Of a stretch of 64,000 nucleotides of DNA, positions 25,109-32,649 are shown in pieces (within the stretch, counting starts at the first letter, position 1; the number at the start of each line of letters is the position of its first letter). Below the pieces are notes generated by a model. That model searched no databases. It was not told where the DNA came from and worked only from the letters and a program-made list of their open reading frames with translations. A program made the position numbers and the translations under genes. The stretch lies in NCBI RefSeq assembly GCF_900302455.1, contig NZ_ONZG01000002.1, positions 62,001 through 126,000 of the forward strand. Direction: 5' to 3'. This stretch comes from Falsiruegeria mediterranea M17. GTDB lineage: Bacteria; Pseudomonadota; Alphaproteobacteria; Rhodobacterales; Rhodobacteraceae.

Positions 25109-26152
25109 TCAGCAGCAGCTGACGGTTGTTCCTGGTTCCTGATTGAACGGGCTGTCCCCGCCGCAGCCCTCAAAGATGCCGTAATGCGTGTCAAAATTGC
25201 CGATGAACTCGAAATGACGAGCAAACCGCGTGTCATGCAGCATCATCCAGGTGTTGCCACAGACCGGAAACACCTTGCCCACTTCGATCACATGATGATC
25301 GTCCAGCACAAATTCATGCGGCGCATGTTCAACCGTGCCCTTGTAGATCACCGCCTGGCCATAATCCTCGCAGGCCGGTTCCAACTCGGACAGCTTGAAC
25401 AGACGATAGGTCGCCGACAGGAACTTGAGCGGCGCCACCCGGGACTCCAGCTCTGGGTTCTCGATGGTCAGCGGGCGATGCGTCACCAGGCGCGGATCAG
25501 CAAACCCGGAGGCCTTGGCGATCGACAGAAAATCGTTCCAATACAAGGCCCCCGACAGGCATTCGCCATAAAGCACCTCGTCCTCGGCCATCGTCTTGGG
25601 CACCCGGCGGTCCGCATAGACGTCCGAGAAATACATCTCGCCACCCGGTTTCAGCAGATGATGCGCCCCGCGCAGCACCGCGCCCTTGTCGGTCGCCAGG
25701 TTGACCACACAGTTCGACACGATGATATCGAAAGACGCCGACTCCAGGTCCAGCTCATCCAGTTTTTCGATGAACCCGTGGTGAAACTCCACATTGCTCG
25801 CCGAATGCCCAAAGGCTTTGGCGTGAAAGTCCTGATGCGCCTTGGCCACGTCCAACTGCGCCGGTGTCATGTCCACGCCGACCACGCGCCCCGTCTCTCC
25901 CACCATGGCAGACAAAGCATAGACATCGCGCCCCGCACCACAGCCCAGATCCAGAATGCGCATACCGGTCAGATCCAGCGGAGCAATCAACCCGCAGCCA
26001 TAATATCGCGTCAGAACCTCGTCATGCACCTGCGACAGGATCTTTTTCAGGTGATCGGGCATCTCGTCGGGCGTGCAGCACGCGTTGGTCTGCAGATCCG
26101 AACTCCCCTGCAACACCTCGCCATAATAGTTCTGCACAGACTCATGCTTCAT
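25109..26152 (-). CDS. arsM: Arsenite S-adenosylmethionine methyltransferase
   Basis: This 347-residue ArsM-type enzyme methylates As(III) using SAM. The SAM motif is ILDLGCGAGRDVYAL (about residues 65-79). Arsenic-binding cysteines are visible in SNCVVNL (about 145-151) and YGECLSGALYW, with a vicinal pair N-terminally (NACC, residues 23-26) and CC at the very end. It follows the AlkC-like gene by 113 bases on the same strand. There is no ArsR, ArsB or ArsC nearby. Confidence 0.88.
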   Translation of the reverse strand: MKHESVQNYYGEVLQGSSDLQTNACCTPDEMPDHLKKILSQVHDEVLTRYYGCGLIAPLDLTGMRILDLGCGAGRDVYALSAMVGETGRVVGVDMTPAQLDVAKAHQDFHAKAFGHSASNVEFHHGFIEKLDELDLESASFDIIVSNCVVNLATDKGAVLRGAHHLLKPGGEMYFSDVYADRRVPKTMAEDEVLYGECLSGALYWNDFLSIAKASGFADPRLVTHRPLTIENPELESRVAPLKFLSATYRLFKLSELEPACEDYGQAVIYKGTVEHAPHEFVLDDHHVIEVGKVFPVCGNTWMMLHDTRFARHFEFIGNFDTHYGIFEGCGGDSPFNQEPGTTVSCC

Positions 26153-26265
26153 CAGAGCGCCCTTTCGATGACCTTTCCTATGCAGCTACCCGCCCCGGCA
26201 CGGCCCCGCAATCGGGCGCACCGCCACCTGACGCAACCGTGAAGGATCGTGCGCGGCCACGCCAT

Positions 26266-27372
26266 TCAGCCCAGCAGATCGAACTCTGTTTCTGCCCTCA
26301 CACGCCCATTCACCTGCACCTGCAAAAGATGCGCGCCGGGCACCAGCTTGAACGTGGTGGCATCCCCTTTGAGCTTGTGACGCTTGCGCAGGGTCAGACC
26401 GCCCTCTTTGACCACGGCCTGTTTCAACTTGTGCACCTTGGCCGAGGTTTTGCCGCCGGGTCGTTGAAAATGAATGATATAATCAACCAGAACCGGTGCC
26501 TCACCAGCACCAGCAATCCCAACCTCGAACTCCAGCGCGCCACCAATGCGCGCCGCACCGTCGATGCCCACCGTCACCGAAATATCCGCATCCGGATCAA
26601 ACCCCAGCATCGCCATGGCACCGGGATGCCCCGCCTTGACCAACCCGCGCAGGGCATGAGAGGTCATCCACCCAAGCTCTGGTGTCTCCTGCGCGCCCAG
26701 CGCCTGCCACTGCGCCAATCGCGCCAACACCAGATCGGGGTCCTTCTTGGCAATGTCGTTCAGATGGTTCGCCACCGACCGGGTGACATAGCGGGTCTGG
26801 TCCCCATGCAATTGGTCCAGCAGCGGCAAGGGATCGTCCAGCGACAAGCCCACGGCCATGCCCCAGGGCAAACGGGGCCGCGTCCCCTCGCTCACCAACC
26901 GCCGCACGTGATAGCTGTCATGCGACGCCCAGAGCGTCATGCGGGCCAGAACAACCTGCGGATGGCGGTTCAGAAACGGCCGGATCGCCCATTCCATTGA
27001 AAACCGCTGTGTCAGTTCCGCCAACACATCCAGCGCCAGATCGGGGTGGTCGATCCCCACCTCGGCAACCCACTCTCCCAAAGGGGCAAAGATGAAGTCG
27101 CCAAAGTCATCATCGTTCAAATTCGGGTCCAGCGGTGGTGGCAAGGCGGCCAGGATCGCCGGGGCCACATCCGGCAGCTGCCCCGGAATTGCCTCGGCCA
27201 GACAATCCGCGATCCAGCTCATCCGGCCTTTCAACTCCAGTTCCAGAAGCCGCGACATCACGCGGGCCTGAAACGCATCCTCGTCAAAACTGTCCGACGC
27301 AAAAAGGCCCGCCAGATAGCGGACCTTTTCGGCATTGAACAACTGATCCTTCATCGAAAAACCAGAGGCCAT
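26266..27372 (-). CDS. DNA alkylation repair protein, AlkC-like HEAT-repeat glycosylase
   Basis: This 368-residue all-helical protein of the AlkC/AlkD HEAT-like superfamily excises alkylated bases. Helical repeats occupy residues 1 to about 250, including the conserved WASHDSYHVRRLVSEGTRPRLPW (about 143-165) and VANHLNDIAKKDPDLVL. A beta-rich C-terminal domain (about 265-365) resembles the Ig-like domain typical of AlkC, with the pattern FQRPGGKTSAKVHKLK. The start may be Met1 or Met7. It begins 3 bases after the SDR stop, so the two are probably co-transcribed. Confidence 0.85.
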   Translation of the reverse strand: MASGFSMKDQLFNAEKVRYLAGLFASDSFDEDAFQARVMSRLLELELKGRMSWIADCLAEAIPGQLPDVAPAILAALPPPLDPNLNDDDFGDFIFAPLGEWVAEVGIDHPDLALDVLAELTQRFSMEWAIRPFLNRHPQVVLARMTLWASHDSYHVRRLVSEGTRPRLPWGMAVGLSLDDPLPLLDQLHGDQTRYVTRSVANHLNDIAKKDPDLVLARLAQWQALGAQETPELGWMTSHALRGLVKAGHPGAMAMLGFDPDADISVTVGIDGAARIGGALEFEVGIAGAGEAPVLVDYIIHFQRPGGKTSAKVHKLKQAVVKEGGLTLRKRHKLKGDATTFKLVPGAHLLQVQVNGRVRAETEFDLLG

Positions 27373-27375
27373 GAA

Positions 27376-28155
27376 TCACATCGTCATGTTGGTGGCGCCG
27401 CCATCCAGCAGAATGTTCTGCCCTACGATGAACCCGGCATGCTGCGAGCACAGGAACGCACAAGCCGCCCCAAATTCCTGACGCGTCCCATAGCGGCGCG
27501 CCGGAATGGTGGCCTCGCGCGCGGCTTTGGCCTCATCCAGCGAAATCCCCTGCTGACCAGCAACACCGCTGTCCAGCGAAACCGCGCGGTCGGTGGAGTG
27601 AATGCCCGGCAACAGGTTGTTGATCGTCACCCCATTCGGCGCCACCTGCCGCGCGGTGCCCGCTACATAACCGGTCAACCCGGTGCGCGCCGCATTTGAC
27701 AGCCCCAGCACGGCAATCGGCGCCCGCACGGACTGCGAGGTGATATTGACCACCCGGCCCCAGCCCTTGTCCATCATCCCCGGCAGCAGCGCCTTCATGA
27801 AAGCGATCGGGGTCAGCATGTTGGCATCCAGCGCCTTGATGAAATCATCCCGCTCCCAATCCGACCACATGCCGGGGGGCGGACCACCCGCGTTGGTCAC
27901 CAGGATATCGACACCCTGCGCGGCCTCAAGAACGCGCGCCTGCCCCTCTTCGGTGGTGACATCTGCCGCCACGGTTTGCACGCTCACGCCATGCGCCGCG
28001 CGAATCGCCTCGGCCGAGGCCTCCAGCGCGTCAGTGCCACGCGCCGTCATGATCAGGTCAACACCGGCCTCTGCCAGCGCCTCGGCGCAGCCCAGGCCCA
28101 ACCCCTTGCTGCTGGCCGACACCAACGCGCGTTTTCCTGCAATTCCCAGATCCAT
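27376..28155 (-). CDS. Atypical SDR oxidoreductase (3-oxoacyl-ACP reductase-like)
   Basis: This is a 259-residue SDR-fold protein with the N-terminal cofactor region SASSKGLGLGCAEAL (instead of TGxxxGIG) and VTNAGGPPPG (about residues 88-97). The catalytic pair is changed: where YSASK is expected, the sequence reads LGLSN, so Tyr and Lys are replaced by Leu and Asn. This corresponds to a known SDR subgroup that lacks the tetrad, so it may be a non-reductase or use another mechanism. Downstream AlkC starts 3 bases after its stop. Confidence 0.85.
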   Translation of the reverse strand: MDLGIAGKRALVSASSKGLGLGCAEALAEAGVDLIMTARGTDALEASAEAIRAAHGVSVQTVAADVTTEEGQARVLEAAQGVDILVTNAGGPPPGMWSDWERDDFIKALDANMLTPIAFMKALLPGMMDKGWGRVVNITSQSVRAPIAVLGLSNAARTGLTGYVAGTARQVAPNGVTINNLLPGIHSTDRAVSLDSGVAGQQGISLDEAKAAREATIPARRYGTRQEFGAACAFLCSQHAGFIVGQNILLDGGATNMTM

Positions 28156-28341
28156 CTTTCATCTCCCTTTTGTCGCGCCACAGGGGCGGCTTTGTGCCAG
28201 AGTTAGCACCAGCTTGTCTGCAAATGCCAGCCATTCACCAAAGGTCTGACCGATATCCGCCACATTCTGGCGCTATCGTGACTTGTCACCGCGCGCGTGA
28301 CCCGCCAAATTCTAGAGCCGAGCAACAAAGAGCCAAACCCC

Positions 28342-29349
28342 GTGACCGCAACCAGCCCCGTGCAATCCATCCCCGTCTACCGCGCACAGCACTTCACCGT
28401 GATCAATGGCGCCAACATGGGCGACGCGATCTCGTATATGGACGAGCTGATGCTGGACGACATCTATGCGCTTGGTCACGGTGCCATGCTGGACCGGCTG
28501 GCCTTGCAAGCGGATGCCGAAGGACTTTTCGAAGTGGCCGCAGACACCGATTGTGGCACCCCGGGCGCTTTGATCCACCTCGACTGCGCGCTCAGCCTGA
28601 TGTCACCCGACGGGCAGACCACCGATGCGCTGGTCCTGGTCGAGGTTGATGACACCGGCCACATCGCCGAGCTCTATCTTCTGCCGCTTTCACCGCTTGA
28701 AGCCAAGGTCGAGTATTCCCTGGTCGGGATGGACCGTGACAGCGCCCGCCAAAAGTTCGCGCAGGTTGCTTGCGTCTCGTTCACCCGAGGCACCCACATC
28801 ACGCTCGCCTCAGGCGCGCAGGTGCGGATCGAAGACCTGAATGTCGGCGACCGCATCCTGACCCGAGATGATGGCGTGCAACAGGTCCGCTGGATCGGAC
28901 AGTCCACCGTGCGCGCAGTCGGAGAGCTTGCCCCGATCATGATCAAGGCGGGCGCGCTCAACAACGAGAACGATTTGCTGGTCAGCCCCGACCACCGGCT
29001 TTTCGTGTATCAGCGTTCCGACCAGATCGGCGCAGGCCAGCCCGAACTGCTGGTCAAGGCCCGCCACCTAGTGAACGGTGACACGGTGTTTGTGCAGGAC
29101 GGCGGCTTTGTGGACTACTTCCAGCTGCTCTTTGACCACCACCACATCATCTACGCCGAAGGCATCGCCGCCGAAAGCATGCTGCTTGACCCGCGCACCA
29201 AACCCGCGCTGCCACAAGAGCTCATCGACCGCATTTCCCCCTTGCTGGACCAACACGGCGCCGGCGGTGAACATGGCCTCGACGTTGCCAAGGCGCTGCT
29301 GGATCGCCCCGACGCCATCGCCCTGCTGAAACGCGCCTCGCGACACTAA
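28342..29349 (+). CDS. Hint-domain protein with N-terminal extension
   Basis: This is a 335-residue protein. Residues from about 10 to 135 form a novel N-terminal part common in roseobacter Hint proteins (IPVYRAQHFTVINGANMGDA at its start). The Hint domain follows: VSFTRGTHITLASGAQVRIE (about 150-169), then DLNVGDRILTRDDGVQQVRW, and DHRLFVYQ, which carries the block-B-like His. The nucleophile position before RGT is Ser here. An upstream GTG at 28297 is in frame; GTG 28342 was preferred because the homologous region starts soon after and a weak purine stretch precedes it. Self-cleavage activity is unproven. Confidence 0.75.
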   Translation: MTATSPVQSIPVYRAQHFTVINGANMGDAISYMDELMLDDIYALGHGAMLDRLALQADAEGLFEVAADTDCGTPGALIHLDCALSLMSPDGQTTDALVLVEVDDTGHIAELYLLPLSPLEAKVEYSLVGMDRDSARQKFAQVACVSFTRGTHITLASGAQVRIEDLNVGDRILTRDDGVQQVRWIGQSTVRAVGELAPIMIKAGALNNENDLLVSPDHRLFVYQRSDQIGAGQPELLVKARHLVNGDTVFVQDGGFVDYFQLLFDHHHIIYAEGIAAESMLLDPRTKPALPQELIDRISPLLDQHGAGGEHGLDVAKALLDRPDAIALLKRASRH

Positions 29350-29726
29350 CCAATCCGGTCACTCAAACGCCGGGCGGGCTCCCGCGCCCGCGCCAACCTG
29401 ACTGCGTCAGCCCGGCGAACGGCCTTGGGCCGGGCGCCTCGCCTATGGCTCGGCGCGGTCCCGCCCGTGGCCAACGTTCCGCCAAAATCGTGGCGGCGCC
29501 GATCACTGCTGCACATCCGGCTCAATCCCGCCCCAACCACCGAGCGAAGCGAGGCCCGGCCCAACGGGAGGAGATGTTTCGTCAGGAACATCGACGACGG
29601 GTGGGAGCCCCCCGTCCCCACAAGCCCCGCATGCCGGATCACGGTCCGGTCAATACAATCGTATCTGACTTCAACATGGTGCCACAACGCTCTAGGGTGT
29701 GGGCAAAGACTGACAACGGATACTCC
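29350..29726. other. Intergenic region carrying repeat copy B
   Basis: This is a 377-base gap mostly filled by the second repeat copy (29397-29608). After the repeat, about 120 bases lead to the cytochrome gene and include no gene of their own. The open frames crossing it lack ribosome sites and are artefacts of the GC-rich repeat. Confidence 0.6.
29397..29608. repeat. Dispersed palindromic intergenic repeat, copy B (inverted relative to copy A)
   Basis: This copy of 212 bases reads as the reverse complement of copy A at 20889-21074. CCTGACTGCGTCAGCC opens it, AACGGCCTTGGGCCGGGC follows (about 29418-29435), and the far end (GACGACGGGTGGGAGC) is complementary to the left end of copy A. The middle differs between copies. 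The internal blocks GGGCCGGGCGCCTCGCC and CGAGCGAAGCGAGGCCCGG make it palindromic as well. Confidence 0.8.
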
Positions 29727-30173
29727 ATGATCAAGCGCCCTCTCGCAACCGCGACCTTCCTTCTTGCCGCCGCCGCCGCCTTCGCTCACCAAGGTGTCCA
29801 GAACGAGGCGGTCAAGGCCCGCATGCATTCGATGACGCTGCTCGACAAGGACCTCAAGATGCTGATCTCGATGGCCAAGGGCGAACTCCCCATGGACGCC
29901 CCTGCCGCGCAAGAGGCCACCTACCGCATCGAAACCGGCACGCCCGACATCACCGTCCTGTTCAAAGCCCCCGAAAACGACCCCAAGTCCGAGGCCCTGC
30001 CCGCAATCTGGGACGAATTCGATCGGTTCGCCGCCTTAACCCGCGATCTGGAGCAAGCTGCCGCCACAGCCGCCCCCACGATCCAGGATCGCCCCACGCT
30101 GGCCCAAGCCATCGCCAACATTGGTGGCGCTTGCCGGGCATGTCATAAGCGGTACCGCGAACAATCCAAATAA
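29727..30173 (+). CDS. Cytochrome c' / c556-type class II cytochrome
   Basis: This 148-residue periplasmic protein has a signal peptide (MIKRPLATATFLLAAAAAFA) and a four-helix class II cytochrome pattern, with the heme site CRACHKRYR close to the C-terminus (about residues 135-143). Met32, in the HSMTLLDKDLKML helix, lies near the usual position of the sixth ligand of c556-type proteins. It probably carries electrons in the periplasm. ATG 29727 was chosen for the signal peptide; the longer frame runs back through the repeat. Confidence 0.9.
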   Translation: MIKRPLATATFLLAAAAAFAHQGVQNEAVKARMHSMTLLDKDLKMLISMAKGELPMDAPAAQEATYRIETGTPDITVLFKAPENDPKSEALPAIWDEFDRFAALTRDLEQAAATAAPTIQDRPTLAQAIANIGGACRACHKRYREQSK

Positions 30174-30227
30174 ATCATTGATATGAATGTGTTCCTGTTT
30201 ATCCTCACCTATAGAAGAGGACTTTAG

Positions 30228-31043
30228 ATGCGCATTCTATTTCTGGCAGGCACCTTGTCTGCAATCTCCACACTGGCTCTGGCTCAATCCTACGACGTGG
30301 TCATCCTGAACGGACGGGTGATGGACCCCGAAACCGGCTTTGACCAGGTCGCAAACGTGGGCATCAACAACGGCTGGATCACCGCGATCACCGCCGACAC
30401 CATCCAAGGGGTCGAGAGCATCGATGCCACAAACCACGTGGTCGCCCCGGGTTTCATCGACCTGGAACAGCACGGGATCGACCCTTGGGGGATCAAGGTG
30501 AACCTGCGCGACGGCGTCACCACCCAGATGGATTTCGAAATTGGTGCGCTCAACATCGACGAATGGTACGCCAAGCGCACAGACACCACCCAGGTCAATT
30601 TCGGTACCGTGATCGGACAGGAATACGCCCGCATGCGCATCCATGACGGCATGTCGCTTGAGGGTCCGGATGTCTCGATGCCGCTCTCGCTTTCGGTCCA
30701 CCGCGCGCAATCCGCCGAAGACGGCGTAGAAGGCTGGTCCGTCACCCCAAGCACCCGCGAGCAGATGAATGAGATCACCGCCATACTGGACGAGGGCCTG
30801 CGCCTGGGCGCCCTGGGCATCGGCTCGACGATCGGCTACGCCCGCGCAGGCATCACCACATACGAGATGTTCGAAGCGCAAAAAGCCGCCGCCCGCTATG
30901 GCCGCGTCACCTCGGCCCACCACCGGTTTCACCCCAGCGCCTCGACCCCGACCGAAACCCAGACCGGCGTGAACGAACTTCTGGCCAACGCCATGGTGCT
31001 GGACGCGCCTTTGCACATCCACCACGACAACGACTATGGCTGA
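30228..31043 (+). CDS. N-acyl-D-amino-acid deacylase-type amidohydrolase, N-terminal part (gene interrupted by in-frame TGA)
   Basis: This 271-residue part begins with a signal peptide (MRILFLAGTLSAISTLALAQ) and the amidohydrolase beta-sandwich YDVVILNGRVMDPETGFDQV. The metal motif reads GFIDLEQHG (about residues 76-84), so the first His of the usual DxHxH is Glu. HIHHDNDYG is followed by TGA at 31041-31043, and the frame continues in phase with WENQEKMQLARERGFNVW; relatives have Trp at the stop position. GAGGAC lies upstream of the ATG. The truncated form would lack most of the barrel. Confidence 0.8.
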   Translation: MRILFLAGTLSAISTLALAQSYDVVILNGRVMDPETGFDQVANVGINNGWITAITADTIQGVESIDATNHVVAPGFIDLEQHGIDPWGIKVNLRDGVTTQMDFEIGALNIDEWYAKRTDTTQVNFGTVIGQEYARMRIHDGMSLEGPDVSMPLSLSVHRAQSAEDGVEGWSVTPSTREQMNEITAILDEGLRLGALGIGSTIGYARAGITTYEMFEAQKAAARYGRVTSAHHRFHPSASTPTETQTGVNELLANAMVLDAPLHIHHDNDYG

Positions 31044-31061
31044 TGGGAAAATCAGGAGAAA

Positions 31062-32096
31062 ATGCAGCTCGCCCGCGAGCGAGGCTTTAATGTCTGGGCC
31101 AGCTACTACCCTTGGACCGCAGGCTCGGGCAACTATGGTGCATCGATCATCGCCCCCGAAAACTGGGAAGGTGGTATGGGCTACAAATACGAAGAAACAA
31201 TCTTTGACCCCCAACTCGACCGCTATGTCAGCAAGGACGAATTCCTGGAGTTCGCAGCGAATGAACCAGGACGCACCGCCATCGTCTTCAGCCCCCCGCG
31301 CGAGGAATGGCTCAAGGACTGGATCACCATTGGCGGCTACGCGGTCTCAGGCGACGGCATGCCTAGCCTCGACAAAGACGGCAACGCGCTCACTTGGGAT
31401 TCACCTTACGAGGACTACGCAGGCCACCCCAGATCCGCAGGCACCCACGCCACGGTTCTGCGCCTCGCACGCGAGGCAAACGTGCCCTTGATGCTGACCC
31501 TGTCACAGCTCAGCTACACCCATGCCAAACGCCTAGGCGACACCGGCCTGCGCGCCATGCAACTGCGTGGCCGTATGCAAGAGGGGATGATCGCCGACAT
31601 CACCATCTTTGACCCCAAGACTGTCACCGAAAACGCCACCTACAGCCGAGGCAGTAACGGCCTGCCTTCGACCGGCATTCCTTTCGTGCTGGTCAACGGC
31701 ACCATCGTGGTCAAGGACAGCAAGGTTCTGAAAGATGTCAATCCAGGACAGGCCATCCGCTTTCCCGTCGAAGAGGTGGGCCGCTTCGTCCCCGCAGGGC
31801 GCGAACAGATCATGGGCATCCTGACCCCCGACACCTCCACCATGCGCCCCTCGCTGATCGACGACATCACCGATGACGAGGCCGCCCTGCAAAGCCCCGC
31901 CAGCCCCACCCAACTCGCCACTCTGACCCACAGAAGACAGCAGGACTGGTTCACCCCCTCGGGCGGCTTTGACGACAGCGCCTTGTTCTTCTGCCAGGTC
32001 CACGGCCGCATGGAAAACCGCGAAACCACCACCCTGGACTGGGCCCAGGCGATGGCTGCAAAACTTGGCGTTGCAACACCCCTGCCTCAGAACTGA
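31062..32096 (+). CDS. N-acyl-D-amino-acid deacylase-type amidohydrolase, C-terminal part (same broken gene)
   Basis: This 344-residue remainder of the gene begun at 30228 is in the same frame after the TGA. It holds the rest of the TIM barrel, including the region of the metal-binding Asp (GDGMPSLDKDG, about residues 98-108) and HPRSAGTHATVLRLARE (about 123-139), then the closing sandwich PFVLVNGTIVVKD. AGGAG occurs 4-8 bases before ATG 31062, so the fragment may be translated separately by reinitiation. Undisturbed, the full protein would be 622 residues. Confidence 0.78.
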   Translation: MQLARERGFNVWASYYPWTAGSGNYGASIIAPENWEGGMGYKYEETIFDPQLDRYVSKDEFLEFAANEPGRTAIVFSPPREEWLKDWITIGGYAVSGDGMPSLDKDGNALTWDSPYEDYAGHPRSAGTHATVLRLAREANVPLMLTLSQLSYTHAKRLGDTGLRAMQLRGRMQEGMIADITIFDPKTVTENATYSRGSNGLPSTGIPFVLVNGTIVVKDSKVLKDVNPGQAIRFPVEEVGRFVPAGREQIMGILTPDTSTMRPSLIDDITDDEAALQSPASPTQLATLTHRRQQDWFTPSGGFDDSALFFCQVHGRMENRETTTLDWAQAMAAKLGVATPLPQN

Positions 32097-32136
32097 TGGG
32101 GCTCGAAAGTGCAAGAAGGGTCGGCGCTTAGAGCGG

Positions 32137-32493
32137 CTATGATTCCGACCCTGACACCTCTCGCTGAATTCTCTTCGCTTCCAGTATCAACCTCGGCAGC
32201 GTGTTGTCGTACTGATGCGCCTGAATGTGCCCGCTCAGCAGCGCTGTCCAGTAAATCCGCAGCACCTGATTGATCCGCGCCTGATAGCCCGGCCCCAGCT
32301 TGCGAAACCACCGCACCATGTCCGCGTCCAGCCGCAGGGTTACGCGGGTCTTGTCGCGCACCGTCCCGTGCCAGGTGTCCATCCCATGCCAATCGTCGGG
32401 CAGACTCTTGTCCAGCCATTCGCTCGCCAACCCATCTTGCAGCGCTTCCAGTTCATGCAGCATCTCGGTCCGTGCCTGTTTCCGGCTCACCAT
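32137..32493 (-). CDS. BrnA-family antitoxin-like protein (orphan)
   Basis: This is a 118-residue protein whose centre matches the BrnA antitoxin DNA-binding part: KTRVTLRLDADMVRWFRKLG followed by PGYQARINQVLRIYW (about residues 58-93). BrnA normally neutralises the BrnT ribonuclease and represses its operon through a ribbon-helix-helix fold. No BrnT-type toxin gene is adjacent on either strand. The start is Met at 32493, after GAAAGG. Three CGTTA(A)CCT-type sites lie just upstream and may be its operator. Confidence 0.75.
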   Translation of the reverse strand: MVSRKQARTEMLHELEALQDGLASEWLDKSLPDDWHGMDTWHGTVRDKTRVTLRLDADMVRWFRKLGPGYQARINQVLRIYWTALLSGHIQAHQYDNTLPRLILEAKRIQREVSGSES

Positions 32494-32495
32494 CG

Positions 32496-32544
32496 CGTTA
32501 CCTTTCGTTAACCTGCCGGCAACTTTGCAGCACAAAGGTTAACG
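32496..32544. promoter_or_regulatory. Candidate operator with repeated CGTTAACCT sites
   Basis: CGTTACCT (32496-32503) and CGTTAACCT (32506-32514) repeat with 10-base spacing, and the exact inverse AGGTTAACG lies at 32536-32544, centred 30 bases from the second site. The first site is 3 bases from the BrnA-like start codon. Spacings of about one and three helical turns suit a ribbon-helix-helix dimer. Confidence 0.5.
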
Positions 32545-32649
32545 CCCGATCTGGTCACCGACCGGTGTACGGGCTGTGCACGCTTGGTGCACGCACATCA
32601 CACCGCGTTTTTCTTGCGTTGCCCGCGTTCCTTACCTATACGCGCGCTC

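Noticed and set aside
23935-26152. Arsenic resistance operon formed by the ABC ATPase and arsM
   Set aside because: They share a strand and are 67 bases apart, but no ars regulator, pump or reductase is present, and the ATPase is of the ferric/polyamine importer type.
21113-29349. Composite transposon bounded by the two palindromic repeats
   Set aside because: The enclosed genes are housekeeping (surE, pcm, nlpD) and no transposase is present in or near the repeats.
7355-31043. TGA read as Trp or Cys by a changed genetic code
   Set aside because: TGA ends many intact genes here, for example alr, nuoD and nuoC in ATGA or TGATG overlaps, so it is an ordinary stop codon in this genome.
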